Assembly (NCBI GenBank): GCA_947627125.1
Contig: CANQUY010000003.1
Location: forward strand, 1 to 33,107
From: an uncultured Clostridia bacterium
GTDB taxonomy: Bacteria; Bacillota; Clostridia; Christensenellales; Borkfalkiaceae
Reading direction: 5' to 3'
DNA length: 33,107 bases
Part shown: positions 1 through 6,479 of the stretch, piece after piece
Numbering within the stretch: the first letter of the stretch is position 1
Layout: every line of letters begins with the position of its first letter
The notes under the pieces: model-generated
What the model was told of the DNA's origin: nothing
The model's input: the letters and a program-made list of their open reading frames with translations, nothing else
Database searches by the model: none
Program-made: the position numbers and the translations under genes

Positions 1-1647
1 CACGCGCAAGAAGCCTGCGCACTGCTCAAACGCCTTGGCGCCGAGCCCCTTGACCTTCATGAGCTGCTTCCTTGAGGAGAAAGCCCCGTTCTCCTCCCTA
101 AATTTGACGATATTCCCCGCCGTGCCCGCGTTCAGCCCCGAAACTCTTGCGAGGAGGGGCGCAGAGGCCGTGTTGACGTCCACGCCGACGGCATTCACGC
201 AGTCCTCCACGACGCCGTCGAGGGCGGAGGAGAGCCGTTTTTCGGGCATATCATGCTGATATTGTCCCACGCCGATGGACTTGGGGTCGATCTTGACGAG
301 CTCGGCCAAGGGGTCCTGCAATCTTCTTGCAATGGAAACGGCGGAGCGCAAATTCACGTCATATTCGGGGAATTCTTCCGCCGCAAGTTTGGAAGCGGAG
401 TAGACGGACGCCCCCGCCTCGTTGACGATGACATAGCTCACGCCCGCATCCTTGCCGAGGGAGGCGATGAGTTCAACCGTCATCTGCTCCGTTTCGCGGC
501 TCGCCGTGCCGTTGCCGATGGCAATGTGCGCGACCTTGTGTTTCTTGATGAGGGCGGAGAGTTTTACGATACATTCCTGCTTCTGCCGTTCCCCATAGGT
601 GGGATAGACGACTGCCGTGTCGAGAACCTTCCCCGTGCCGTCCACGACGGCGACCTTACAGCCCATGCGGTAGCCGGGGTCGAGGCCCATTGTGACGAAT
701 CCCTTGACGGGCGGCTGCATGAGGAGGGGACGGAGATTGAGGGCGAACTGTCCGATCGCGCCCTCGTTGGCGGCGTCGGTGAGCGTGTTCCGCACTTCCC
801 GCTCGATAGCGGAGGCAATGAGGCGGTCGTAGGCGTCGGCAGTGCATTCTCTGACGAACTGCGAGGACGCGCACAGCGGCTTTTTGACGGTGCGGCGGCA
901 GATGAGTTCCACGATCATTTCGCGGTTGATCTCAATGCTGACCTTTAAGACCTCTTCCTTCTCGCCGCGGTTCATGGCGAGGATCTGGTGCCCCGCGACC
1001 TTGGCGACGGGAGAGTTGAAGTCGTAATAGTTGCGATAGACGGTGTCCTCGGGATTCTTTTTGGCCGCGACCGAGGCGATAGCGGCGTATTTCATGTAGA
1101 ATTCACGGAGGAATTTGCGGATGGCGGCGTCGTCGGAGATCCATTCGGCAATGATATCCCCCGCCCCCGCAAGGGCCTCCCCGGCGGTGTTGACCCCCTT
1201 CTCCGCGTCAACGTACTTTTCCGCCTCCTTGATGGGAACGGGGCAGTCGGGAGCCTGTTCAAAGAGAACCTTTGCGAGCGGCTCGAGGCCCTTTTCCTTG
1301 GCCACCGTGGCGCGGGTGCGGCGTTTCTGCTTAAAGGGACGGTAGAGATCCTCCACTTCGGCAAGCGTCTTGGCGGCGAGGACCTGCTGCTCGAGCTCGG
1401 GCGTGAGCTGGCCGCGATCCCCAACCGTCTTAATGACCTCGTTTTTGCGCTGTTCGAGGCCGCGGAGGTACTCAAGACGGTCGGCAAGGGCGCGGATGGT
1501 CTGGTCGTCCATCGTTCCGTGCATTTCCTTGCGGTAGCGGGCGATAAAGGGGACGGTGTTGCCCTCGTCGAGAAGGTTGATGACGTTCTGAACGTGCTGT
1601 TCGTTCAAGTTGAGTTCGGTTGCAATGGTCTGAGCGATATTTTCCAT
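1..1647 (-). CDS. tex: Tex-family RNA-binding transcription accessory protein (3' end cut by window)
   Basis: Translating from the ATG at 1647 gives 549 codons running off the window edge. The N-terminus (MENIAQTIATELNLNE, then NTVPFIARYRKEMHGTMDD) is the typical Tex N-terminal helical region. Residues about 318-450 form the YqgF/RNase H-like domain (GLDPGYRMGCKVAVVDGTGK), and residues about 480-549 hold the helix-hairpin-helix segment (VNTASAPLLARVSGLNAGTA, then KLKGLGA-like text). The C-terminal S1 domain, expected in a protein of about 720 residues, would lie outside the window. Tex binds nucleic acid and is linked to transcription and RNA turnover; its exact role is unsettled. No Shine-Dalgarno precedes the ATG, and a TATAAT lies 10 nt upstream, so the mRNA may be almost leaderless. 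The family call is firm. Confidence 0.95.
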   Translation of the reverse strand, partial: MENIAQTIATELNLNEQHVQNVINLLDEGNTVPFIARYRKEMHGTMDDQTIRALADRLEYLRGLEQRKNEVIKTVGDRGQLTPELEQQVLAAKTLAEVEDLYRPFKQKRRTRATVAKEKGLEPLAKVLFEQAPDCPVPIKEAEKYVDAEKGVNTAGEALAGAGDIIAEWISDDAAIRKFLREFYMKYAAIASVAAKKNPEDTVYRNYYDFNSPVAKVAGHQILAMNRGEKEEVLKVSIEINREMIVELICRRTVKKPLCASSQFVRECTADAYDRLIASAIEREVRNTLTDAANEGAIGQFALNLRPLLMQPPVKGFVTMGLDPGYRMGCKVAVVDGTGKVLDTAVVYPTYGERQKQECIVKLSALIKKHKVAHIAIGNGTASRETEQMTVELIASLGKDAGVSYVIVNEAGASVYSASKLAAEEFPEYDVNLRSAVSIARRLQDPLAELVKIDPKSIGVGQYQHDMPEKRLSSALDGVVEDCVNAVGVDVNTASAPLLARVSGLNAGTAGNIVKFREENGAFSSRKQLMKVKGLGAKAFEQCAGFLRV

Positions 1648-1657
1648 AGTAATCTAA

Positions 1658-1687
1658 ATTATAGCACATGACCCTCCCCTTTGGCAA
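1658..1687 (-). promoter_or_regulatory. tex promoter, nearly leaderless
   Basis: On the minus strand TTGCCA (1687-1682), an 18-nt spacer and TATAAT (1663-1658) with an extended TGC before it fit a vegetative sigma-A promoter. Transcription would start near 1651, only about 4 nt before the tex ATG. This is inferred from sequence alone. Confidence 0.7.
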
Positions 1688-1736
1688 GACCTTTTGAAGA
1701 AATTCTCCCCTACCCCTCGCACAGCCATTCTGAATA

Positions 1737-2004
1737 CGTCATGGTGAGCGCAGTCGAACCAGCCCCGCGTCATTCTGAGAAGCGGACGTTGAACGAAGTC
1801 AAAAAAACCAACCCGAAGAATCTCGCGGGGCGGTGTTGATTGTGCGGCAGCAGCCCCGCGTCATTCTGAGAAACGGACGTAATACGAAGTCCGACGACTT
1901 GACCCGAAGAATCTCGCGGGGCGTATACGGACACAAAGCGGCGAGATGCTTCGGTACTGCTTTCGTAGACTGCGTTCGCCCCCCGTTCTCAGCATGACGC
2001 CGCT
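1737..2004. repeat. REP-like cluster: short D unit, two A units, one reversed B unit
   Basis: This fills most of the gap between tex and spoIIR. A short unit with core ATGGT/ACCA starts at 1737. Two A units (about 1763-1830 and 1854-1921) begin CCGCGTCATTCTGAG and end GAAGAATCTCGCGG. One B unit in reverse (about 1938-2004) has core ATGCT/AGCAT. The ends of each unit pair with each other. The flanking text to 2127 is a further degenerate inverted repeat (about 2025-2065) and contains no gene I recognise. Confidence 0.85.
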
Positions 2005-2127
2005 TACACGGGCCGCCTTGCGTTTATGAGATTCTCTCGCCCCCCTTCGGGGCTCGGAATGAGGAAGGGACCCCACGGGGTTTCATCGCAGTCATGTCCC
2101 CTCCGAAGGGCCGATGTAAGTAACCAC

Positions 2128-2649
2128 TCACTCCCCGAAAAAGTTCTTGATGATCTCCAAAATCTTCGACTTATAGACGATATTTCCGTTGCCCGCGGTA
2201 AAGCAGAGGGGCGGGTAGACGACGCACCACCAGTTGTCCCCCGTGCCGCTGCCCAGCTCGACGATGAGCGCGTCATACACCCCAGCCTCGAGCGTCGCGC
2301 CGTCATAGACGCGGGTGGGGAATTCCTCCTCTCTGAGGCTCGCCCTCGCGCCGTAGAAAAAGCCATTTTCCTTCAAAACACGATCGGCAACGTCGGAAAT
2401 GGCCGAAAGTTTGGATTTTACAGCCGTCATGGCCTCTTTTTTGGTCGCGCATTCCGAAACGGTGGGTGTGAGAAATTCCACGATCGCGTCGCGGACCTGA
2501 TATTTGACGGCTTGGTCGGCCTCCGCATTGGAATTCGCGCGGATATGGACGCGCAGATACTCCGTATTCTGCCCCTTTTCCGTACCCGCGCCGAGGCAGA
2601 CGGCGACGATTGCGGCGAGTAACAGAGCGATAAGTGCGATTTTTTTCAT
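2128..2649 (-). CDS. spoIIR: Stage II sporulation protein R
   Basis: The product has 173 residues. An N-terminal hydrophobic segment (residues about 3-21) fits secretion into the intermembrane space of the sporulating cell. It is followed by the family hallmarks LRVHIRANSN, DQAVKYQVRDAI, EEFPTRVYDG and NWWCVVYPPLCF. SpoIIR is made in the forespore and signals across the septum to SpoIIGA, which then processes pro-sigma-E. I chose the ATG at 2649 rather than the longer frame because GGAGGTG lies 6 nt upstream and the signal segment begins there. REP clusters flank it on both sides, so it is probably monocistronic. Its presence is the main evidence that this organism can sporulate. Confidence 0.95.
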   Translation of the reverse strand: MKKIALIALLLAAIVAVCLGAGTEKGQNTEYLRVHIRANSNAEADQAVKYQVRDAIVEFLTPTVSECATKKEAMTAVKSKLSAISDVADRVLKENGFFYGARASLREEEFPTRVYDGATLEAGVYDALIVELGSGTGDNWWCVVYPPLCFTAGNGNIVYKSKILEIIKNFFGE

Positions 2650-2676
2650 AAAAACACCTCCGTGAACTTGCACAGA

Positions 2677-2706
2677 GGTTATGGCCAGATGAAAGAAATT
2701 TTATAC
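2677..2706 (-). promoter_or_regulatory. Possible sigma-F promoter of spoIIR
   Basis: Minus strand: GTATA (2706-2702), 15-nt spacer, GGCCATAACC (2686-2677). This partly matches the Bacillus sigma-F consensus (GywTA, N15, GgnrAnAnTw): the -35 fits, while three -10 positions do not. spoIIR is a known sigma-F target in Bacillus, which supports the reading. Confidence 0.5.
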
Positions 2707-2757
2707 AATAATTTTTTGGAGAGCGGGGAAACAGGGCGAGGCATGTTGACCCCGCCA

Positions 2758-3250
2758 TCCTCATCCCGAGCGCAGCGAGCGGATCTCGTAAACCTACGCG
2801 AGCAGTCCCGCGTCATTCTGAGAAACGGACGTTGAACGAAGTCCGACGACTTGACCCGAAGAATCTCGCGGGGCGGTGTTGTTCGTGCGGCAGCAGTCCC
2901 GCGTCATTCTGAGAAACGGACATTGAACGAAGTTAAAAAAAACCAACCCGAAGAATCTCGCGGGGCGGTGTTGTTCGTGCGGCAGCAGCCCCGCGTCATT
3001 CTGAGAAACGGACGTTAAACGAAGTCCGACGACTTGACCCGAAGAATCTCGCGGGGCGTATACGGACACAAAGCGGCGAGATTCTTCGGTACTGCTTTCG
3101 TAGACCGCGTTCGCCCCCGTTCTCAGCATGACGCCGCTTACACGGGCTCCCGTGCGTTTATGAGATTCTCTCGCCCCTTCGGGGCTCGGAATGAGGGAAC
3201 AGGCTCCCGTTAGTTTTATGGGATACTTCCCCTTCGGCTACGCCTCAGGA
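2758..3250. repeat. REP-like cluster with three tandem A units and one B unit
   Basis: Fills the spoIIR-mnmA gap. A decayed short unit at about 2760-2790 precedes three A units whose CGCGTCATT starts lie at 2809, 2900 and 2992, a 91-92 bp tandem period. One reversed B unit follows (about 3073-3140). In that B unit one arm reads GATTCTTCGG, as in A units, while the other keeps CAGCATGACG, so the stem core is mismatched, perhaps by recombination with an A unit. Two shorter degenerate hairpins follow to 3250. Confidence 0.85.
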
Positions 3251-3264
3251 TGAGCGAACGGGGT

Positions 3265-4344
3265 TCACCACGTTTCTTCGATGACGCCGCCGCCGAGGCA
3301 TTGACGCTCGTCGTAGAGAACGGCATACTGCCCCTCCGTGACGGCGCGCTGGGGCTCGTCAAAGGTGATTTTCAGCGACTTATTGTCGATTTTAGCGACT
3401 TTCACACCCTGCTCCTCCTGCCTGTATCTGAACTTTGCGCGGCAGGAAAATTCACTCTCCTCGGGCGGAAAAGGAATAAAATTGAACCCGCTCACGAGGC
3501 ACCCGCGGGAGTAAAGGGGGCTCTCGTCGCCGTGGGAAACATACAAAACGTTGTGCTCCAGATCCTTTTTGACGACAAACCATCTCCCCTCTTCGCCGTG
3601 TCTGCCGCCGAGGTCGAGGCCTCTGCGCTGGCCGAGGGTGTAATACATGAGCCCCAAGTGCTCGCCGACCTCCTCGCCGCCGAGCGTCAGGATCTTCCCC
3701 GGTTGCGCGGGGAGGTATTCCTGCAAAAACTTGCGGAAATTCCGCTCGCCGATGAAACAAATGCCCGTGGAATCCTTCTTTTTGGCAGTTGAAAGGCCGT
3801 GTTCCTCCGCGATGCGCCGCACGTCCTCCTTTTTCAGGTCCGAAAGGGGGAAGAGGACGTTTTCGAGCTGGCTCTGCGAAAGTTGGTTCAAAAAATAGGT
3901 CTGATCCTTATTTTGATCGGCCGCCTTTAAGAGGCGGTGCACGCCGTTTTCGTGCGATATGCCGCAATAATGACCCGTTGCAATGTAGTCCGCGCCGAGC
4001 TTTTCGGCATACGCCTTGAAGGGGCCGAATTTGATCTCGCGGTTGCAGAGAACGTCGGGATTGGGGGTCCTGCCCGCCCGATATTCCGCCAAAAAGTACG
4101 AAAAGACGCGCTCCATGTACTCTTTGGAGAAATTGACGGTGTAGTAGGGAATGCCTAGAAGGTCGCTCACGCGCTTGACGTCCTCGAAGTCCTCCTCGGC
4201 CGTGCAAGCGCCGTTTTCGTCCGATTCCTCCCAATTCCGCATGAAAAGACCGATGACGCGGTAGCCCTGTTCCCTCAAAAGGAGCGCGGCAACGGAGCTA
4301 TCCACGCCCCCGCTCATTCCGATGACGACTGTTTTCTGCGGCAT
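3265..4344 (-). CDS. mnmA: tRNA-specific 2-thiouridylase MnmA
   Basis: The product has 359 residues, the usual family length. It thiolates U34 of tRNA-Lys, -Glu and -Gln using ATP and a sulfur relay. The PP-loop SGGVDSS is at residues 11-17. The catalytic cysteines sit in NPDVLC (C100) and GICFIGE (C196), matching the E. coli pair, and the tRNA-contact region GRTPNPD is present. The C-terminal beta-barrel ends in GGGVIEETW. I start at the ATG at 4344, which has GGGGAAA about 6 nt upstream and gives the canonical PQKTVVIGMSGG start; an ATG at 4374 would add ten lysine-rich residues. No neighbouring cysteine desulfurase is visible. Confidence 0.95.
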   Translation of the reverse strand: MPQKTVVIGMSGGVDSSVAALLLREQGYRVIGLFMRNWEESDENGACTAEEDFEDVKRVSDLLGIPYYTVNFSKEYMERVFSYFLAEYRAGRTPNPDVLCNREIKFGPFKAYAEKLGADYIATGHYCGISHENGVHRLLKAADQNKDQTYFLNQLSQSQLENVLFPLSDLKKEDVRRIAEEHGLSTAKKKDSTGICFIGERNFRKFLQEYLPAQPGKILTLGGEEVGEHLGLMYYTLGQRRGLDLGGRHGEEGRWFVVKKDLEHNVLYVSHGDESPLYSRGCLVSGFNFIPFPPEESEFSCRAKFRYRQEEQGVKVAKIDNKSLKITFDEPQRAVTEGQYAVLYDERQCLGGGVIEETW

Positions 4345-4422
4345 TTTCTGTTTCCCCGAAATTTTTTTCTTCATTTTACCATAAACCGACGAAAATATAA
4401 AGCAATTTTTATGGGAATGTGC

Positions 4423-4428
4423 TATAAT
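4423..4428 (+). promoter_or_regulatory. Extended -10 element facing the repeats and the tRNA
   Basis: TGTGCTATAAT reads toward the plus strand, divergent from mnmA. No good -35 exists at 16-18 nt. The first gene downstream is tRNA-Arg, about 350 nt away beyond a REP cluster; I see no better tRNA promoter nearer by. Weak call. Confidence 0.3.
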
Positions 4429-4487
4429 GTCGTTTGTAGAGTGAAAATGACCTCGGCGGACTTGCTCCGTGAAATGCACGAGGGCCC

Positions 4488-4748
4488 GTAGCGGCGTCAT
4501 GCTGAGCAACGCGAAGCATCCCGTTGAACGCACGGGGCCCGTAGCGGCGTCATGCTGAGCAACGCGAAGCATCCCGTTGAACGCACGAGGGTCCGTAGCG
4601 GCGTCATGCTGAGAACGAGAGTAAAACGCAGTCTGCGAAAGCAGTACCGAAGCATCTCGCCGCATGCTTTACGGACTTTCGCCGCGAGATTCTTCGGGTC
4701 AGTTCACTTTAACTTCGTTCCTACTCCGTTTCTCAGAATGACGCGGCG
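4488..4748. repeat. REP-like cluster: two short G-core units, one B, one reversed A
   Basis: Two near-identical short units (about 4489-4533 and 4543-4590) read TCATGCTGAGCAACGCGAAG and continue CATCCCGTTGAACG. They have the scaffold of the short C units elsewhere but with ATGCT/AGCAT as stem core. A full B unit and a reversed A unit follow, joined by a linker of about 20 bp. The cluster ends 36 bp before the tRNA. Confidence 0.85.
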
Positions 4749-4784
4749 CGAGGCGGAATGAGCGGATGACGAACAACTTCATAT

Positions 4785-4861
4785 GTACTCGTAGTGTAAT
4801 TGGATAACATTACGGCCTCCGACGCCGTCGAGTCCGGGTTCGAGCCCCGGCGGGTACACCA
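4785..4861 (+). tRNA. tRNA-Arg (anticodon CCG)
   Basis: Full cloverleaf with encoded CCA. The acceptor GTACTCG pairs with CGGGTAC (one U-G). The D stem is GTGT/ACAT, the anticodon stem ACGGC/GCCGT has loop CTCCGAC, and the T stem CCGGG/CCCGG has loop TTCGAGC. The anticodon at 4819-4821 is CCG, reading CGG arginine codons. Its 3' end is the apparent attachment site for the island that follows. Confidence 0.95.
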
Positions 4862-4863
4862 AC

Positions 4864-4896
4864 GTTGGCACGGGAAATAAGTTTTTCCGTGCCAAC
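4864..4896. terminator. Hairpin directly after tRNA-Arg
   Basis: GTTGGCACGG (4864-4873) pairs perfectly with CCGTGCCAAC (4887-4896). T-rich DNA lies in the loop rather than after the stem, so terminator strength is uncertain. It could serve as the replacement terminator brought by the island. Confidence 0.5.
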
Positions 4897-5040
4897 ATAA
4901 TATTGCCATTAACTGTTTTATCTGTTCTGTGTGAAATAATTTCTCTTTCAATTCTGTGCAATCCTTCTAAAAAAGAAACGGAGTTTTCAGTTGAAATTTC
5001 TGTTTCGCTAATTTTAAAAATTATTTTAGGAGGTATTGTT

Positions 5041-5100
5041 ATGATACTTGAAAATTCGGTAGGCTACTACGGAAGTCATGAGGTTTGTGCGGCTGAATGA
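5041..5100 (+). CDS. 19-residue ORF with a strong ribosome binding site
   Basis: TTAGGAGG ends 7 nt before an ATG that opens MILENSVGYYGSHEVCAAE and then TGA. The Shine-Dalgarno is better than that of many genes here, but I recognise nothing in the peptide. After the TGA the frame stays open for only six more codons. It may be a leader peptide, a true small protein or the start of a gene cut by decay of the island. Confidence 0.3.
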   Translation: MILENSVGYYGSHEVCAAE

Positions 5101-5178
5101 GAACAAATAGCACAGGAATAAACAGATAAAACGTGAATGGATTTTCCGTATTGGGTGCAACTCCCAAGAGCCTCACAA

Positions 5179-5212
5179 AAGAACAACTCCCGTTAATTCG
5201 GGGGCTGTTCTT
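5179..5212. terminator. Intrinsic terminator hairpin in the island
   Basis: AAGAACA (5179-5185) pairs with TGTTCTT (5206-5212). After one mismatch the stem continues CTCCCG/CGGGGG with one G-T pair. It would end any plus-strand transcript through the 19-codon ORF. Confidence 0.6.
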
Positions 5213-5288
5213 CGTTTATTATGAGTATTACTTTGTTCACGATATGCAAGATATTTCGTATAAAACAAGATATTTTGAAAGCTGCTTG

Positions 5289-5335
5289 CGCCTCTGACCC
5301 GTCGAGTCCACGTTTGAGCCCAGGCGGGTACACCA
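5289..5335 (+). repeat. Diverged copy of the tRNA-Arg 3' end (att-like site)
   Basis: Aligns with the tRNA from the anticodon arm to CCA, with CCGTCGAGTCC and GGCGGGTACACCA conserved and scattered changes between. It cannot fold as a full tRNA because there is no 5' half. It divides the island into segments of about 0.47 and 0.99 kb. Confidence 0.75.
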
Positions 5336-5377
5336 AAAAGAACGCAAGTTGAACGACCTGCGCTTTTCATAAGAAAA

Positions 5378-5401
5378 CGGGGGCAAAGCTTTCCGCCCCC
5401 G
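5378..5401 (-). terminator. Terminator of the small membrane-protein gene
   Basis: CGGGGGC (5378-5384) pairs with GCCCCCG (5395-5401). Read on the minus strand the stem is followed by TTTTCTT. It lies 45 nt beyond the stop at 5446. Confidence 0.75.
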
Positions 5402-5445
5402 CACAACAAAGAAATTTTGGATGAATATTCAAGCGTTTATTACTT

Positions 5446-5808
5446 TTATTCTAAAATCTCGACTTGCTTGGCATCGTCGTATTTCTTTTGTTTAATTGCA
5501 GCAATGAGTTTCATGGTAAAAACAAGCACAATGAGCAGCCCCACAATTAAAAATGCAAATCCGACAGCTTGCTGAATTTGTTCGAGCCTATCGGTAACAG
5601 TAGCAAGATTGTTGGCCGCTCTCGCCATAGCAGCATATGATTCGGTATAATAATCTGCACCAAATTGAATGCTTCCGTTTATACGCGTCGAAATACTATC
5701 GTAGTCCGGAAAAATTTCAACGAATCCTAAGATAATCGACAAAATCCCTATCAGAATACCTACTACTGATATAACTAATTGTGATACTTTCGTTTTTTTC
5801 TTGTTCAT
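5446..5808 (-). CDS. Small two-helix membrane protein in the island, unknown function
   Basis: The product has 120 residues and I do not recognise its family. A short basic N-terminus (MNKKKTK) precedes transmembrane helix 1 (residues about 10-30). A polar, probably helical segment of about 50 residues follows (NGSIQFGADYYTESYAAMAR, then TVTDRLEQIQQ), then helix 2 (about 81-105) and a charged tail. The charge pattern suggests both ends in the cytoplasm. The start is supported by AAGGAG 7 nt upstream of the ATG at 5808. An intrinsic terminator and a long structured RNA lie immediately upstream on the same strand, so the gene may be controlled by read-through from that RNA. Base composition differs from the GC-rich host genes, in keeping with acquisition. 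Confidence 0.8.
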   Translation of the reverse strand: MNKKKTKVSQLVISVVGILIGILSIILGFVEIFPDYDSISTRINGSIQFGADYYTESYAAMARAANNLATVTDRLEQIQQAVGFAFLIVGLLIVLVFTMKLIAAIKQKKYDDAKQVEILE

Positions 5809-5830
5809 GATTATTCTCCTTTTTGATAAA

Positions 5831-5860
5831 TAAAAAGTGCGCCAACCGAAGTCAGCGCAC
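5831..5860 (-). terminator. Intrinsic terminator with a UUCG tetraloop, ending the structured RNA
   Basis: Minus strand: GTGCGCTGAC, TTCG loop, GTTGGCGCAC, then TTTTTATTT. The stem is 10 bp including two G-U pairs. It sits between the structured RNA and the membrane-protein start codon at 5808, so it either ends a stand-alone RNA or acts as an attenuator. Confidence 0.85.
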
Positions 5861-6041
5861 GAAAAACGCAAACTCCGATTGTCGCCAAACAATTCTTATG
5901 CAGAGTACGAAACACGCATACCAGACATAAGTGGAATCTGCATTTTTACCAATTCCATATTTTCTGGTATACGTAAAAATTATGCGTTTCTACGTGAACA
6001 TAAAAATTCGCACTCCTCAAAGTTAATAAGAATTGTTTGGC
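5832..6041 (-). ncRNA. Structured RNA of about 210 nt (stand-alone sRNA or attenuator leader)
   Basis: The predicted +1 from the promoter at 6048-6077 is 6041, exactly the first base of a perfect 16-bp closing stem (6041-6026 with 5899-5884, GCCAAACAATTCTTAT and its complement). Inside are P2 (6015-6008 with 5910-5903, GAGTGCGA/TCGTACTC, 8 bp with one G-U), a possible side hairpin (TTATG/CATAA), P3 (5974-5963 with 5925-5914, 12 bp with one G-U) and P4 (5957-5952 with 5937-5932, TGGAAT/ATTCCA). A terminator follows after a 23-nt linker. No open reading frame of note lies in it. I cannot assign it to a known RNA family; 6S RNA, riboswitch and retron RNA were considered. Confidence 0.65.
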
Positions 6042-6047
6042 ATAATC

Positions 6048-6077
6048 AGTATAGCACAGTTTTAACTTTCTTGTCAA
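6048..6077 (-). promoter_or_regulatory. Promoter of the structured RNA
   Basis: Minus strand TTGACA (6077-6072), 18-nt spacer, TATACT (6053-6048) with an extended TGTGC. The expected start point, 7 nt beyond the -10, is 6041. Confidence 0.8.
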
Positions 6078-6173
6078 GTCTTGAAAAAATTTTTTTAAAA
6101 CTTCCCAAAACCTACGAAAAAAAGGAAAAAACCCAGCCAAAACAGTTTGACTAGGGTATTTGTGGCACACCAG

Positions 6174-6205
6174 ATTCCCCGATCAACTTTTGCTGTTCGG
6201 GGAAT
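6174..6205. repeat. Perfect 9-bp inverted repeat near the island end
   Basis: ATTCCCCGA (6174-6182) and TCGGGGAAT (6197-6205), 14-nt loop. No T-run follows on either strand. From here to 6307 I see only a further imperfect palindrome at about 6222-6250 and no gene. Confidence 0.5.
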
Positions 6206-6307
6206 TTCATTGACTCTGCCGACGGGGCGAGAACCCGTGGGTTCGCCCCCGCACGCACGTTCTTTATGGCGTCGAAGGGCGGCACGAGCGCCCCCAAGGC
6301 GCGAAGT

Positions 6308-6326
6308 AGCCCCGGCGGGTACACCA
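6308..6326 (+). repeat. Exact 19-bp copy of the tRNA-Arg 3' end (distal att site)
   Basis: AGCCCCGGCGGGTACACCA is identical to the last 19 bases of the tRNA at 4843-4861. The terminator starting at 6329 suggests this is the displaced original tRNA tail. Confidence 0.8.
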
Positions 6327-6328
6327 AG

Positions 6329-6370
6329 GGCGCCCCGCGCTGTTGCGCGGGGCGCCTGTCTTTCTTTTCT
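6329..6370 (+). terminator. Strong terminator, probably the original tRNA-Arg terminator
   Basis: GGCGCCCCGCGC, loop TGTT, GCGCGGGGCGCC, then a T-rich tail TGTCTTTCTTTTC. A 12-bp perfect stem. Confidence 0.85.
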
Positions 6371-6432
6371 GCAAAAATTGCAGACTTATTGTCGATTTCG
6401 GCGGGTTCGTTTCCGTTTTTTATAAACGTCTA

Positions 6433-6461
6433 TTGAAATTTTTGCGCAACTCCGCTATAAT
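6433..6461 (+). promoter_or_regulatory. Promoter of the ThuA-like lipoprotein gene
   Basis: TTGAAA (6433-6438), 17-nt spacer, TATAAT (6456-6461). AAGGAG at 6468-6473 serves the ATG at 6480. Confidence 0.8.
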
Positions 6462-6479
6462 GCTGACAAGGAGAATTCT

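Larger units (their letters stand above)
4862..6326. mobile_element. AT-rich island (decayed, perhaps two in tandem) integrated at tRNA-Arg
   Basis: The tRNA 3' end recurs twice downstream: a diverged 47-bp copy at 5289-5335 (from the anticodon arm onward) and an exact 19-bp copy at 6308-6326. The last copy is followed at once by a strong terminator (6329-6370), as expected if the original tRNA terminator was displaced. The DNA between is visibly poorer in G+C than the host genes. No integrase or excisionase is recognisable, so it is either a remnant or mobilised in trans. Contents: a 19-codon ORF, terminators, a two-helix membrane protein and a structured RNA. Confidence 0.7.

Noticed and set aside
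253..1671. Plus-strand open frames over the start of the window
   Set aside because: They are the antisense of tex, which has clear protein motifs on the minus strand.
4423..4428. Promoter firmly assigned to tRNA-Arg
   Set aside because: It lies 350 nt upstream with a repeat cluster between and lacks a -35, so I list it only as a weak element.
5041..5118. Selenocysteine read-through of the TGA in the 19-codon ORF
   Set aside because: Only six codons follow before a second stop, and no SECIS-like hairpin lies directly after the TGA.
5289..5335. A second functional tRNA gene
   Set aside because: Only the 3' half is present; no acceptor 5' strand or D arm can be found upstream.
5832..6041. 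Retron msr-msd RNA
   Set aside because: The flanking 16-bp inverted repeat is retron-like, but no reverse transcriptase is nearby and the neighbour is a two-helix membrane protein.
5832..6041. 6S RNA
   Set aside because: The rod-like fold and end pairing fit loosely, but I cannot identify the large central bubble, and the RNA lies in an acquired island. Left as an alternative.
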